Assembly: GCA_964553105.1 (NCBI GenBank)
Contig: CAZKJO010000017.1
Coordinates: 1-42,474 of the forward strand
Direction of reading: 5' to 3'
Source of the DNA: Profundicola sp964553105
GTDB lineage: Bacteria; Bacteroidota; Bacteroidia; Flavobacteriales; Weeksellaceae
Length of the DNA: 42,474 nt
The notes under the pieces were generated by a model. It did no database searches, was not told the DNA's origin, and saw only the letters and a program-made list of their open reading frames with translations. How positions within the stretch are numbered: position 1 is the stretch's first letter; each line of letters begins with the position of its first letter. This document shows positions 33,543 through 41,559 of the stretch, one piece after another. Position numbers and translations under genes: made by a program.

Positions 33543-34043
33543 ATGTCAGAAATAACATTAAAAGGAAATAAAATTCATACTTCAGGAAGTTTACCATCAA
33601 AAGGTAGTGAAGTAAAAGATTTTGAATTAACTACAACGGAATTAGGCACTAAAAGCTTAGAGGATTTCAAGGGTAAAAGATTGGTTTTAAATATTTTCCC
33701 TAGTGTAGATACAGGAGTATGTGCTCAATCGGTTAGAACTTTCAACGAAAAAGCAGCTAAAATGGATAATACAATAGTATTATGTATCTCGAGAGACTTG
33801 CCATTTGCTCAAAATCGTTTTTGTGCTGCCGAAGGAATCGAAAATGTAGAAATGTTATCTGATTTTAATACAGGAAAATTCGGTGAAGATTACGGTCTAA
33901 CTATTACTGATGGCCCAATGAAAGGATTACACAGTAGAGCCGTAGTTGTTTTAGATGAGAATCACAAAGTGGTTCACGCAGAACAAGTTCCTGAAATTAC
34001 AGAAGAACCAGATTACGAAGCAGCTATTAATTCTTTTTCATAA
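33543..34043 (+). CDS. tpx: Thiol peroxidase (Tpx, atypical 2-Cys peroxiredoxin)
   Basis: Tpx reduces peroxides using a disulfide formed within one chain. The 166-residue protein has peroxidatic Cys60 in FPSVDTGVC, the following R-T-F-N segment, and resolving Cys94 in NRFCAAEG, a spacing typical of Tpx. The frame is open back to 33444, but residues before the ATG at 33543 do not resemble the family, and MSEITLKGNKIHTSGSLP is the normal start. It is divergent from the ABC operon across a 227-base gap and is probably monocistronic. Confidence 0.97.
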   Translation: MSEITLKGNKIHTSGSLPSKGSEVKDFELTTTELGTKSLEDFKGKRLVLNIFPSVDTGVCAQSVRTFNEKAAKMDNTIVLCISRDLPFAQNRFCAAEGIENVEMLSDFNTGKFGEDYGLTITDGPMKGLHSRAVVVLDENHKVVHAEQVPEITEEPDYEAAINSFS

Positions 34044-34070
34044 CTTATTGTTTTTTTAATTTTAATTTTT

Positions 34071-34096
34071 ACCGGAATGCTGCAAAGTGTTCCGGT
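34071..34096 (+). terminator. Terminator of tpx
   Basis: An 11-bp stem (34071-34081 with 34086-34096, two G-T pairs) is capped by a GCAA tetraloop and followed by five T. Confidence 0.85.
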
Positions 34097-34190
34097 TTTT
34101 ATATTTTTAAGGACTTAATGGTTCTAGACTTTATTCCAAATTAATCGGAATAGTATTTGACCATCATCTAACTTTCAAAGCTAATTTTTA

Positions 34191-35555
34191 ATGTACAAAT
34201 ACGCCATCGTCGATTTAGAAACCAATGGACGCGCCAATCGTGTTACCGAGGTGGCCATAATTGTGTATGAAAATGGCAAAATTATTCACGCTTATGAATC
34301 TTTAGTCAATCCTGGCGGAAGCATTCCAAGTTTTATTACATCCCTCACCGGAATTACCCAAGAAATGCTGGTAGATCAACCGAGCTTTAAAGAAGTAGCA
34401 GAGGAGGTAAAGCAAGCTTTAAAAGGTAGTGTCTTTGTGGCTCATAATGTTAACTTCGATTATAATATACTGAAGGCTGAATTTGAAAACATCGGGCATA
34501 GTTTCAAATATCCTAAACTTTGCACAGTTCGATTGAGTCGAAAATTGTTGCCTGGGCATCGCTCTTATAGTTTAGGCAATATTTGTAGTGCTTTGGGGAT
34601 TTCTAATCATAGTCGACACCGAGCATATGGCGATGCTTTGGCCACCGTCGAGCTGTTTAAGAAATTAGAAAATCAACCAGCGTTTGAAAAAACAATTGCT
34701 ACCTTTTTAAACCAAAGAAGTAAGGAGGCAACTATACCTTCACATTTAGATAAAGATGAATTTGAAGCTTTACCTAGTGATCCAGGCGTCTATAAGTTCT
34801 ATAATGAACAAAGAGATTTAATTTATGTGGGTAAAGCTAAGAACATTAAGAAAAGAGTTCTAAGTCATTTCTATACCAAGACGACCAAGAAAGTGAGCAT
34901 GATTCGCGAAATTGCTCATGTGGAATTCGAATTATCGGGTACGGAGTTGATAGCTTTGTTAATGGAAGATGCTTTAATTAAACGTAATTTCCCAAAATAC
35001 AATCGAGCTTCAAAGCAACGAATTAATGGATTAGCATTAGTCACTTATACCGATAGAAAAGGCATTCAGCACCTAGGCTTACAAAGCTTAAAGGATGCTG
35101 TAAATCCGATCAAGAACTTCTTCAACCCTGTAGAAGCTCGACATTATATTGAGCACTTGCTTACAGACTTTAATCTATGTGCTAAATACTGTCATTTAAT
35201 TGAAAATAATGACACCTGCGAAGATTCTATATTTTATACTTGCCAAGGTATTTGTAAAGGCGAAGAAGACATAGACACCTATAATGAAAGGGTAGAAGAG
35301 GCGATACAAAAAGTTAGGCAGGACCTACCCGATGGAGTAATCAAGCAAAAAGGTAGACATTTGGAAGAAGATGCATTTATTAGAATTAAAAATGGCAAAT
35401 ATTGTGGCTATGGATTTATTGATAAAAACCTGAATGTACATTCGAGCGAGATAGACGATTTTATTATTTCTGAAAGGGATAATTTAAATGTCCAGAAAAT
35501 TTTGATGCATGCTTTGACTTCCGTTAAGTCAATTTCAGAAAAAGACTTAGCCTAA
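34191..35555 (+). CDS. DEDDh exonuclease fused to UvrC-like GIY-YIG nuclease
   Basis: This 454-residue fusion has three parts. Residues 1-165 are a DnaQ-type 3'-5' exonuclease with Asp8 and Glu10 (IVDLETNG), Asp90 (NVNFDYNIL), His143 and Asp148 (HRAYGDALAT). Residues 193-280 are a GIY-YIG endonuclease like the N-terminus of UvrC and Cho (GVYKFY, IYVGKAKNIKKR with Arg222, Glu253, Asn271). Residues 330-355 hold five cysteines (330, 334, 343, 351, 355), in the place of UvrC's cysteine motif that can hold an iron-sulfur cluster. No UVR or HhH domains are present. Similar fusions occur in several bacterial phyla; a role in excision repair is likely but unproven. Confidence 0.92.
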   Translation: MYKYAIVDLETNGRANRVTEVAIIVYENGKIIHAYESLVNPGGSIPSFITSLTGITQEMLVDQPSFKEVAEEVKQALKGSVFVAHNVNFDYNILKAEFENIGHSFKYPKLCTVRLSRKLLPGHRSYSLGNICSALGISNHSRHRAYGDALATVELFKKLENQPAFEKTIATFLNQRSKEATIPSHLDKDEFEALPSDPGVYKFYNEQRDLIYVGKAKNIKKRVLSHFYTKTTKKVSMIREIAHVEFELSGTELIALLMEDALIKRNFPKYNRASKQRINGLALVTYTDRKGIQHLGLQSLKDAVNPIKNFFNPVEARHYIEHLLTDFNLCAKYCHLIENNDTCEDSIFYTCQGICKGEEDIDTYNERVEEAIQKVRQDLPDGVIKQKGRHLEEDAFIRIKNGKYCGYGFIDKNLNVHSSEIDDFIISERDNLNVQKILMHALTSVKSISEKDLA

Positions 35556-35682
35556 TGTATTATATCCACTTTTTTGAGCCTAAAAATGTGCTTGATATCC
35601 AATAAAAGTCAACTTTAATAATATTTTATACTTCTTAATAGTTTAAATCAATAAAGATTTAATAACTTTAAACTATGAACGC

Positions 35683-35728
35683 AACCAGTTAGATTTTCAT
35701 TTCGACAGGATTAAGAATTTAACTGGTT
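35683..35728 (+). promoter_or_regulatory. Inverted repeat in the leader of the Sua5-type gene
   Basis: AACCAGTTA (35683-35691) pairs with TAACTGGTT (35720-35728), 9 bp, with a 28-base loop. It ends 16 bases before the ATG at 35745. A five-codon reading frame (ATG at 35675, encoding MNATS) runs into the left arm. This could be a leader structure; no function is shown. Confidence 0.4.
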
Positions 35729-35744
35729 AATTAAATTTATATAC

Positions 35745-36374
35745 ATGGCAAAAATTTTGAAAATTCATCCGGATAACCCTCATCAAAGGGCTATTGAGCA
35801 GGTGGTAGAAGCATTAAAGAAAGGAGCTGTAATTATTTATCCAACAGACACCGTTTACGGTTTAGGATGTGATATTTTTAATGCAAAAGCAATGAAAAGA
35901 TTGGCGCAAATAAAAGAAGTGGATTTAGAAAAATCTCAATTCTCTATTGTTTGTAACGATTTGACACACCTTTCAACTTTTACAAGACCTATAGATAATA
36001 CAACCTTTAGAATGTTAAAAAGAGCCTTACCTGGTCCTTATACATTCGTAATGAACGCGAATAATTCTTTACCGAGTTATTACAAATCAAGAGATACGGT
36101 GGGTATTAGAGTTCCAGATCATAAAGTTCCTTACGAAATTGTAAAATTATTGGATAGTCCAATTGCTTCAACTTCACTAAAACATGATGACGAAGACAAG
36201 GAGTACTTTACCGATCCAGAGTTAATCGCTCGCAAATACGATAAGTTGGTTGATATTATTATCGATAGTGGTCCTGGTGGAATTACACCTTCATCAATTA
36301 TTGATATTTGCTCTGGAAACGGAGACATAGAAGTATTAAGAGAAGGAAAAGGAGAGGTTGATGCTCTCGCTTAA
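35745..36374 (+). CDS. L-threonylcarbamoyladenylate synthase (Sua5/YciO/YrdC family)
   Basis: This family makes threonylcarbamoyl-AMP, the first intermediate of the t6A tRNA modification needed for decoding ANN codons. The 209 residues cover a single YrdC domain: IIYPTDTVYGLGCDIFN (31-47), KRLAQIKEVD, LPGPYTFVMNAN and VGIRVPDHKVPYEI. The positively charged K-R/S-x-x-T binding face is present only in part: the usual KxR is KEVDLEKSQFS here. It may therefore be the YciO-like branch, whose activity in t6A synthesis is weak or disputed. It ends at a strong terminator shared with the convergent peptidase gene. Confidence 0.88.
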   Translation: MAKILKIHPDNPHQRAIEQVVEALKKGAVIIYPTDTVYGLGCDIFNAKAMKRLAQIKEVDLEKSQFSIVCNDLTHLSTFTRPIDNTTFRMLKRALPGPYTFVMNANNSLPSYYKSRDTVGIRVPDHKVPYEIVKLLDSPIASTSLKHDDEDKEYFTDPELIARKYDKLVDIIIDSGPGGITPSSIIDICSGNGDIEVLREGKGEVDALA

Positions 36375-36395
36375 TTAGCTTTAGTTATAAAAAGC

Positions 36396-36433
36396 AAAAA
36401 CGTCTCAAAGTATAAAAGCTTTGAGACGTTTTT
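36396..36433. terminator. Bidirectional terminator between the Sua5-type gene and the S9 peptidase
   Basis: A 15-bp perfect stem (36396-36410 with 36419-36433) has an 8-base loop and A/T runs at both ends. Confidence 0.92.
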
Positions 36434-36453
36434 TTATGAAGTTAATTTGAATC

Positions 36454-38580
36454 TTATTTGTTGTGCTCAACAATATAATCTGCGATTTTTTCAATTAAAT
36501 GAACTCTGTCCAATCCTCTCACATTATGTTCATGGGTTGGATATGAGAAGAAATCTACCTGAACTTTGTTATCAACAGCAGCTTTTAATAAGCTCATGCT
36601 ATGCTGAGGAACAACTACAGGGTCAACGCTACCAGTAATCAACATCAATTTACCTTTTAGGTTTTGAATGTAATTAGAAACCTTAGTTTTTTCATATCCT
36701 TCTGGGTTTTCTTGTGGCGTATCCATATATCTTTCCCCATACATTACCTCATAATATTTCCAGTCGATAACAGGACCACCTGCAACTCCTACTTTAAACA
36801 CATCTGGGTGACGTACCATCAAGCTAGAAGTCATAAATCCACCAAAGCTCCATCCATTTACTGCCATTCTATCAGCATCTACATAAGGAAGTGATTTCAA
36901 GTATTCAACACCTTTTAATTGATCTTCGATTTCTAAATCACCCAATCTTCTGTGAATTCCACTTTCGAAAGCAAATCCTCTATGAGCCGAACCTCTGTTG
37001 TCTAAAGTAAATACGATATAGTCGTTTAAACTTGCAAATGCAGGCAACCACATAGAAGCTCCTCCTAAATATGAGTTGGTAACCAATTGAGCGTGTGGAC
37101 CACCATAGACATAAACCAATACTGGGTATTTCTTGTTCGGGTCAAAATTAGCTGGTTTCATGATGATTCCGTGTAAATTGGTACCATCAGCAGCTTTAAC
37201 ATCAACAAATTCTTGCTTTCCTAGGTTATAATCCTTTAAAGGATTTTTAGAGGTTTGAATTGTTTTAAACTTTCCAGTTTTCGTATCAATAATCTGTGTT
37301 TCGCCTGGAACATTAATACTGCTATATCTATCGATTAAGTAATTTCCATCTGGGCTTAACTGAGATTGGTGTGTTCCTGGCTGACTCGTAAGTTGTGTAG
37401 ACTTAGCGTTTCTTAAATTAACTTTAAAGGTATGTGTTTCTCTAGCATCCTTACCAGTTCCTGAAATAAATACATGCTTGTTGTTTTTATCGAAACCTAA
37501 AACTTCATGAACAACCCATTTGAAGTTGGTTAATTGCTTTTTGAATTTACCAGAAGTATCATATAAGTATAGGTTCATAAATCCATCTTTCTCGCTAAAC
37601 CAGATGAATTCGGTATTTGAGTTTGGTAAGAAAACCGCATCATGCTCAGGCTCTACCCAAATTGGATTCGTTTCTGACATAATAGTTCTTACTTTGTTTC
37701 CTGTTTTTACATCATATAAATTCAAGTCATAATGAGTTGTAGCACGATTAATTTCAGCTAACATCACATATTTCTCATCTGGTGTCCAAGTTAAGTTGGT
37801 TAAATAATGATTGTCTGAGGTATCAATATTCAATAGGATGCTTTTGTTTTTTGCAACATCATAGATTCCCACAGCACCATATTCACTTCCTAAACCTGCC
37901 ATTGGGTATTTAATCGGAATAGCCGTAGCGGGATAAGTAGTTTCATCAACCAAAGGATATTCCTTTACATCTCTCTCGTCTTTCTGATAAAAAGCCAAAA
38001 AGTTTCCTTTTGGAGACCAAAAAGTACCTTTGGTAATTCCATATTCTGAACGGTGAATCGCCTGCCCTGAAACAATGTTTTTATTTTGATTTTTAGTTAC
38101 GGCTACCTCAGCGCCGTTTAATTTATGTACATATAAATTATTGTCTAAGGTGTAAGCAACTGCTTTGGCTTCTTTAGAAAAGTCAGCATTCTCAGCTTTT
38201 TCATTAATACTTAATACCTGTTTTTCTCCTGTGCTTTGGGTATAAAATTGAAAGTTGTTTTTATCCTGAAAAGTAAAACCATCTTTGCTTAAATTTTTCA
38301 TGGATGGTAATCGTTTAAGCTGAGGATATACTTTTTGTAAGTCAGCTAAACTAATTCTTCTTTGTTCTTTTTGCGTAACTGGATCAAAGAATACAATGGC
38401 GTCTTCATCATTATAAGCATAAGAATTATCATCTTCAACCCAACGTAGGCCACTTAAGTTTTCGGGATAAAGTCCTTTCCAATAGCCAAGTGTAGCATCT
38501 TCTAGGGTGAGTGTTTTTTTCTCCTGCGCCATTCCGAATTGTAGACTGACCAGTAGAACAAGTACGGTGAAATATTTCAT
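36454..38580 (-). CDS. S9 family peptidase (dipeptidyl peptidase IV-like)
   Basis: This 708-residue exported peptidase removes dipeptides from peptide N-termini, often after proline. A signal peptide (1-18, ending GMAQ) is followed by an eight-bladed beta-propeller (about 40-460) and the alpha/beta-hydrolase domain (470-708). The catalytic triad is Ser578 (NGWSFGGFM), Asp653 (GSVDPVV) and His685 (THEHNV), and VYVYGGPHAQ forms the oxyanion strand. GWSFGG replaces the commoner GWSYGG. It probably sits in the periplasm or outer envelope, where it would finish peptides released by proteases such as the S8 enzyme here. It is monocistronic. Confidence 0.95.
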   Translation of the reverse strand: MKYFTVLVLLVSLQFGMAQEKKTLTLEDATLGYWKGLYPENLSGLRWVEDDNSYAYNDEDAIVFFDPVTQKEQRRISLADLQKVYPQLKRLPSMKNLSKDGFTFQDKNNFQFYTQSTGEKQVLSINEKAENADFSKEAKAVAYTLDNNLYVHKLNGAEVAVTKNQNKNIVSGQAIHRSEYGITKGTFWSPKGNFLAFYQKDERDVKEYPLVDETTYPATAIPIKYPMAGLGSEYGAVGIYDVAKNKSILLNIDTSDNHYLTNLTWTPDEKYVMLAEINRATTHYDLNLYDVKTGNKVRTIMSETNPIWVEPEHDAVFLPNSNTEFIWFSEKDGFMNLYLYDTSGKFKKQLTNFKWVVHEVLGFDKNNKHVFISGTGKDARETHTFKVNLRNAKSTQLTSQPGTHQSQLSPDGNYLIDRYSSINVPGETQIIDTKTGKFKTIQTSKNPLKDYNLGKQEFVDVKAADGTNLHGIIMKPANFDPNKKYPVLVYVYGGPHAQLVTNSYLGGASMWLPAFASLNDYIVFTLDNRGSAHRGFAFESGIHRRLGDLEIEDQLKGVEYLKSLPYVDADRMAVNGWSFGGFMTSSLMVRHPDVFKVGVAGGPVIDWKYYEVMYGERYMDTPQENPEGYEKTKVSNYIQNLKGKLMLITGSVDPVVVPQHSMSLLKAAVDNKVQVDFFSYPTHEHNVRGLDRVHLIEKIADYIVEHNK

Positions 38581-38649
38581 CTATTTAAATTTATTATTAA
38601 GTCCGAATTTTAAGGTTTAAATTTACATAAGTTTTTTAATACCATTATT

Positions 38650-38991
38650 ATGATTAAAATTTACCATAACCCTAGATGTAGTAAGAGTAGACAAGGAGTA
38701 AAATATCTTGAGGACAAAGGCCTTGAGTTTGAAGTGATACAATATCTTAAAGATGAGTTTACAGCAGATGAATTAAAAGAGGTAATTCAAAAACTAAACA
38801 TAAAACCAATCGAATTGGTGAGAACCAAAGAAACTATCTGGAAAGAAAACTTTAAAGATTTAGAGCTTTCTGACGACCAGATTATTCAAGCGATGGTTGA
38901 AAACCCACGATTGATTGAGCGTCCTATTGTTGTCAATAAAGACAAAGCTGTAGTGGCTCGCCCAACCGAGAATATTGACCAAGTGCTTTAA
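38650..38991 (+). CDS. ArsC-family reductase (arsenate reductase, glutaredoxin type)
   Basis: This 113-residue thioredoxin-fold protein has the catalytic HNPRCSKSRQG loop with Cys10. Arg58 (LVRTKE), Arg91 (IERPIVV) and Arg104 lie at the spacing of the three arginines that bind arsenate in ArsC. Enzymes of this type use glutathione and glutaredoxin, which most Bacteroidota lack, so the true substrate may differ from arsenate. No ars operon is near. The last four bases overlap the end of the convergent pspC-like gene. Confidence 0.9.
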   Translation: MIKIYHNPRCSKSRQGVKYLEDKGLEFEVIQYLKDEFTADELKEVIQKLNIKPIELVRTKETIWKENFKDLELSDDQIIQAMVENPRLIERPIVVNKDKAVVARPTENIDQVL

Positions 38992-39182
38992 GGTCTCTTG
39001 GGCATTATGATCCACATGATTATATAAACTAAAGCACCAGGAAAGGCTGCGCTTAGCACAGATATTATAACATATAGTATTCTGAATAAGGCAACATCTA
39101 TGTTGAAGTATTCTGCTAAGCCAGCACAAACTCCTGCGATAGCTTTATTTTCTGAACGATATAATTTCTTTGTTGCTTCCAT
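38988..39182 (-). CDS. PspC-domain protein
   Basis: This is a 64-residue single-domain PspC protein. It shows KKLYRSENKAIAGVCAGLAEYFNID (given by its ends: KKLYRS and GVCAGLAEYF), then VALFRILYVIISVLSAAFPGALVYIIMWIIMP, with one long or two short membrane helices split by a proline. PspC-like proteins sense or support membrane stress. The full phage-shock operon is absent. The gene is convergent with the ArsC-family gene, and the two share four bases at their stops. Confidence 0.92.
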   Translation of the reverse strand: MEATKKLYRSENKAIAGVCAGLAEYFNIDVALFRILYVIISVLSAAFPGALVYIIMWIIMPKRP

Positions 39183-39290
39183 GCCTTATAAGTAGCAAAA
39201 AGCATGTCAATGTTACAACTTAACTTGCTATAAGCAGGTTCTATAATTAAATTTAAATAAGGTTATAATAGAAAAATCATTGAAACTGAA

Positions 39291-39995
39291 TTATAGTTTT
39301 AATAAATCCGTTCCCGGAGCAACTTCAAAAGGCTCTTTATGGGTCTGAAAGATTCTTGTATCTAATTTTCCTTCTATCGTTAATTGATCTCCTTTTCCTC
39401 GAATCCAATTTCCTTCTCTTATACCAATAACCGTAGTGTCATTTTGAGTTAAAAACTCTAAAATCCTTGTTTCTCTAGTTTCTCCTTTGTGTTTAGAAGT
39501 TGGATCTGGATCTAAATAATGTGGATTTATATTAAAAGGTATAACACCCATCGCATCAAAACTCGGTGGATAAACAATCGGCATATCGTTGGTCGTTCTA
39601 ATGTTTAATCCTGCGATATTACTTCCGGCTGAAGTTCCCAAATATGGTGTTCCTTCTGAGATTTTATTCTTAATATCTTGAATTAAATTTAGTTCATATA
39701 AGGTCTTTAGCAATAAAAAAGTGTTTCCACCTCCAGTGAAAATTCCTTGTGCCTGAGTCAAGGCTTGTTTAGGATTATCAAAAGTATGCAGACCTATTGC
39801 CTTAATCCCAATGCTATTAAAAAACTTATTTGCAACTTGGGTATACTCATCGTGTGAAACGCCTGAAGGTCGAGCATAAGGAACAAAAATAATTTCTTTA
39901 ACTCCTTGAAATAAGTCAGCAACTTCGTCTTTCAAATAAGCTAAATAGTCGCTACCATAAACCGTAGATGTACTCGCTAAAATAAAATTCTTCAT
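39291..39995 (-). CDS. pepE: Dipeptidase E (aspartyl dipeptidase, S51 family)
   Basis: This cytoplasmic enzyme cleaves dipeptides with N-terminal aspartate. The 234 residues have the class I amidotransferase-like fold: FTGGGNTFLLLKTL (87-100), the nucleophile elbow YLGTSAGSNIAG with Ser122, and INPHYLDPDP with the catalytic His. FVPYARPSGVSHDEY is also typical. A complete promoter lies directly upstream: TTTG, 21 bases, then TATCTTTG that ends four bases before the ATG. The messenger may be almost leaderless. Confidence 0.92.
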   Translation of the reverse strand: MKNFILASTSTVYGSDYLAYLKDEVADLFQGVKEIIFVPYARPSGVSHDEYTQVANKFFNSIGIKAIGLHTFDNPKQALTQAQGIFTGGGNTFLLLKTLYELNLIQDIKNKISEGTPYLGTSAGSNIAGLNIRTTNDMPIVYPPSFDAMGVIPFNINPHYLDPDPTSKHKGETRETRILEFLTQNDTTVIGIREGNWIRGKGDQLTIEGKLDTRIFQTHKEPFEVAPGTDLLKL

Positions 39996-39999
39996 AGGT

Positions 40000-40032
40000 C
40001 AAAGATAAAGATATCCTAGAATAGCTTTCAAA
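40000..40032 (-). promoter_or_regulatory. Promoter of pepE, close to the start codon
   Basis: The minus strand has TTTG (40029-40032), 21 bases, then TATCTTTG (40000-40007). Only four bases separate the element from the ATG at 39993-39995. Confidence 0.65.
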
Positions 40033-40071
40033 TTTATCTAAAATCAATTAAATTGCTTTAAATTAAATCCA

Positions 40072-41256
40072 ATGACCGACAATTACAGAGTATTCAATTC
40101 TATATTAGATAATGATTTTTATAAAATTACCATGCAATCTGCTGTGGTTAAATTATTCCCAAATAGAAAAGCTAGATATAAATTCATTAACCGAGGCGAG
40201 CATAAATTTCCTCCTGGATTCGATCAAATTTTAAGGACAGCGGTGGATAAAATGGCTGAACTTCAGCTTACCAAAGATGAGAAACAATTCTTGACGATTA
40301 CATGTCCATATTTGCCTCCAACCTATATCGACTTTTTAGAAGGTTATAGATATGATCCAACCGAAGTGAAAATTACCCAAAACGGAACTGACCTGGAAGT
40401 AGAGGTGGAGGGATACTGGTATAGAACCATTTTGTGGGAAGTTCCTTTATTGGCTTTAATTTCTGAGTTCTACTATGTGGCTACAGAGCAAGAGCGATGG
40501 ACTGACGAAGAAATTGTAGAAAATACCATTCAAAAAGTTGAACATTATAAAAAACTAGGGGTTAAGTTCGCAGAGTTTGGAACCCGTAGAAGACATAGTT
40601 ACAATGTACATCGTTTGATTGTAAAAACATTAATGAAACACAGTGGAGATAACTTTACTGGATCATCTAATGTTCATATGGCGATGCTTTATAACACCAA
40701 ACCAATTGGTACACATGCCCACGAATGGTTTATGTTCCATGCGGCAGAATATGGCTTTAAAATGTCGAATGCCATGGCTTTAGAGCATTGGGTAGAGGCA
40801 TACCGAGGAGATTTGGGTGTGGCATTATCAGATACTTATACTACAGAAGTTTTTTTCAAGCAATTTGATACCAAGTTTGCTAAACTTTTCGATGGTGTGC
40901 GTCATGATAGTGGAGATCCTATTGAATTTGCTAACAAGACGATTGAGCATTATAAAAACCATGGAATAAACGCGCTTTATAAATATATCATCTTCTCAGA
41001 TGGCTTAAATACCGAGAAAGTGGAGTCGATTACGAGGGCAACACAGGGTAGAATTGGAATTTCTTTTGGAATTGGAACAAATTTAACAAATGATGTAGGA
41101 TTGCGTCCTATGAATATTGTGATGAAGTTGACTGAAGTATTAACTTCTGACAATGAATGGGTTCCTACGATTAAATTATCAGACGAACCAGGAAAGCATA
41201 CGGGAGATCCGAGAATGATTTCGTTGGCGAAGGAAATTTTACGAATAAAGGACTAA
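40072..41256 (+). CDS. pncB: Nicotinate phosphoribosyltransferase
   Basis: The enzyme joins nicotinate to PRPP to make NaMN in NAD salvage. The 394-residue length and motifs match the PncB type: DNDFYKITMQ near the N-terminus, FAEFGTRRRHSYNVH with the His that is phosphorylated by ATP, GSSNV, GTHAHEWFM, DGVRHDSGDP and FGIGTNLTND. No de novo NAD genes are near. It is followed after 56 bases by the tRNA gene, which has its own promoter. Confidence 0.97.
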   Translation: MTDNYRVFNSILDNDFYKITMQSAVVKLFPNRKARYKFINRGEHKFPPGFDQILRTAVDKMAELQLTKDEKQFLTITCPYLPPTYIDFLEGYRYDPTEVKITQNGTDLEVEVEGYWYRTILWEVPLLALISEFYYVATEQERWTDEEIVENTIQKVEHYKKLGVKFAEFGTRRRHSYNVHRLIVKTLMKHSGDNFTGSSNVHMAMLYNTKPIGTHAHEWFMFHAAEYGFKMSNAMALEHWVEAYRGDLGVALSDTYTTEVFFKQFDTKFAKLFDGVRHDSGDPIEFANKTIEHYKNHGINALYKYIIFSDGLNTEKVESITRATQGRIGISFGIGTNLTNDVGLRPMNIVMKLTEVLTSDNEWVPTIKLSDEPGKHTGDPRMISLAKEILRIKD

Positions 41257-41262
41257 AAATTA

Positions 41263-41293
41263 TTTGTTAAATAATTTATTCGTTTTATATTTG
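41263..41293 (+). promoter_or_regulatory. Promoter of tRNA-Met
   Basis: TTTG (41263-41266), exactly 19 bases, then TATATTTG (41286-41293) is a full match to the Bacteroidota housekeeping promoter. The mature tRNA starts 20 bases downstream. Confidence 0.85.
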
Positions 41294-41312
41294 CAATCCT
41301 TTTAAGGGAAAT

Positions 41313-41386
41313 GGCGAGGTAGCTCAGATGGTTAGAGCGCAGGATTCATAACCCTGAGGTCACGGGTTCAATTCCCGTCTTCGCTA
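41313..41386 (+). tRNA. tRNA-Met (anticodon CAT)
   Basis: This is a complete cloverleaf of 74 bases with discriminator A. The acceptor pairs GGCGAGG with CTTCGCT, including G1-U72 and G6-U67 wobbles. The D arm is AGCTC...GAGC. The anticodon loop TTCATAA has CAT at 41347-41349, and the T arm ACGGG-TTCAATT-CCCGT is perfect. The anticodon stem top pair is A31-C39, a mismatch. It lacks the initiator features (three G-C pairs, 1-72 mismatch), so it is an elongator Met; an Ile tRNA read through lysidine is less likely. The CCA tail is not encoded. Confidence 0.95.
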
Positions 41387-41391
41387 CAATC

Positions 41392-41427
41392 AAAACCTAA
41401 TTGCTTTTTATTAAGTAGTTAGGTTTT
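41392..41427 (+). terminator. Terminator of tRNA-Met
   Basis: A 15-bp stem with two G-T pairs (41392-41406 with 41413-41427) begins six bases after the tRNA and is followed by T-rich sequence. Confidence 0.85.
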
Positions 41428-41511
41428 TTCTTTTAAATAATATTATTTGTTTAATAGGGGAGAATAGAGCATTAACGGCAATTAGATACTTTGCTGTTTA
41501 ATCATAAAAAA

Positions 41512-41535
41512 GGCTTGTCAAGCATTTGACAAGCC
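41512..41535 (-). terminator. Terminator of the FFPGD-repeat gene
   Basis: A 10-bp perfect stem (41512-41521 with 41526-41535) has a 4-base loop and is followed by six T on the minus strand. Confidence 0.9.
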
Positions 41536-41559
41536 CTAAGATGTATTTATATATAATGC

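Noticed and set aside
41313..41386. tRNA-Ile2 (lysidine) identity
   Set aside because: CAT could be read as isoleucine after modification, but the acceptor and arms look like the common Bacteroidota elongator Met; tilS-determinant analysis would settle it.
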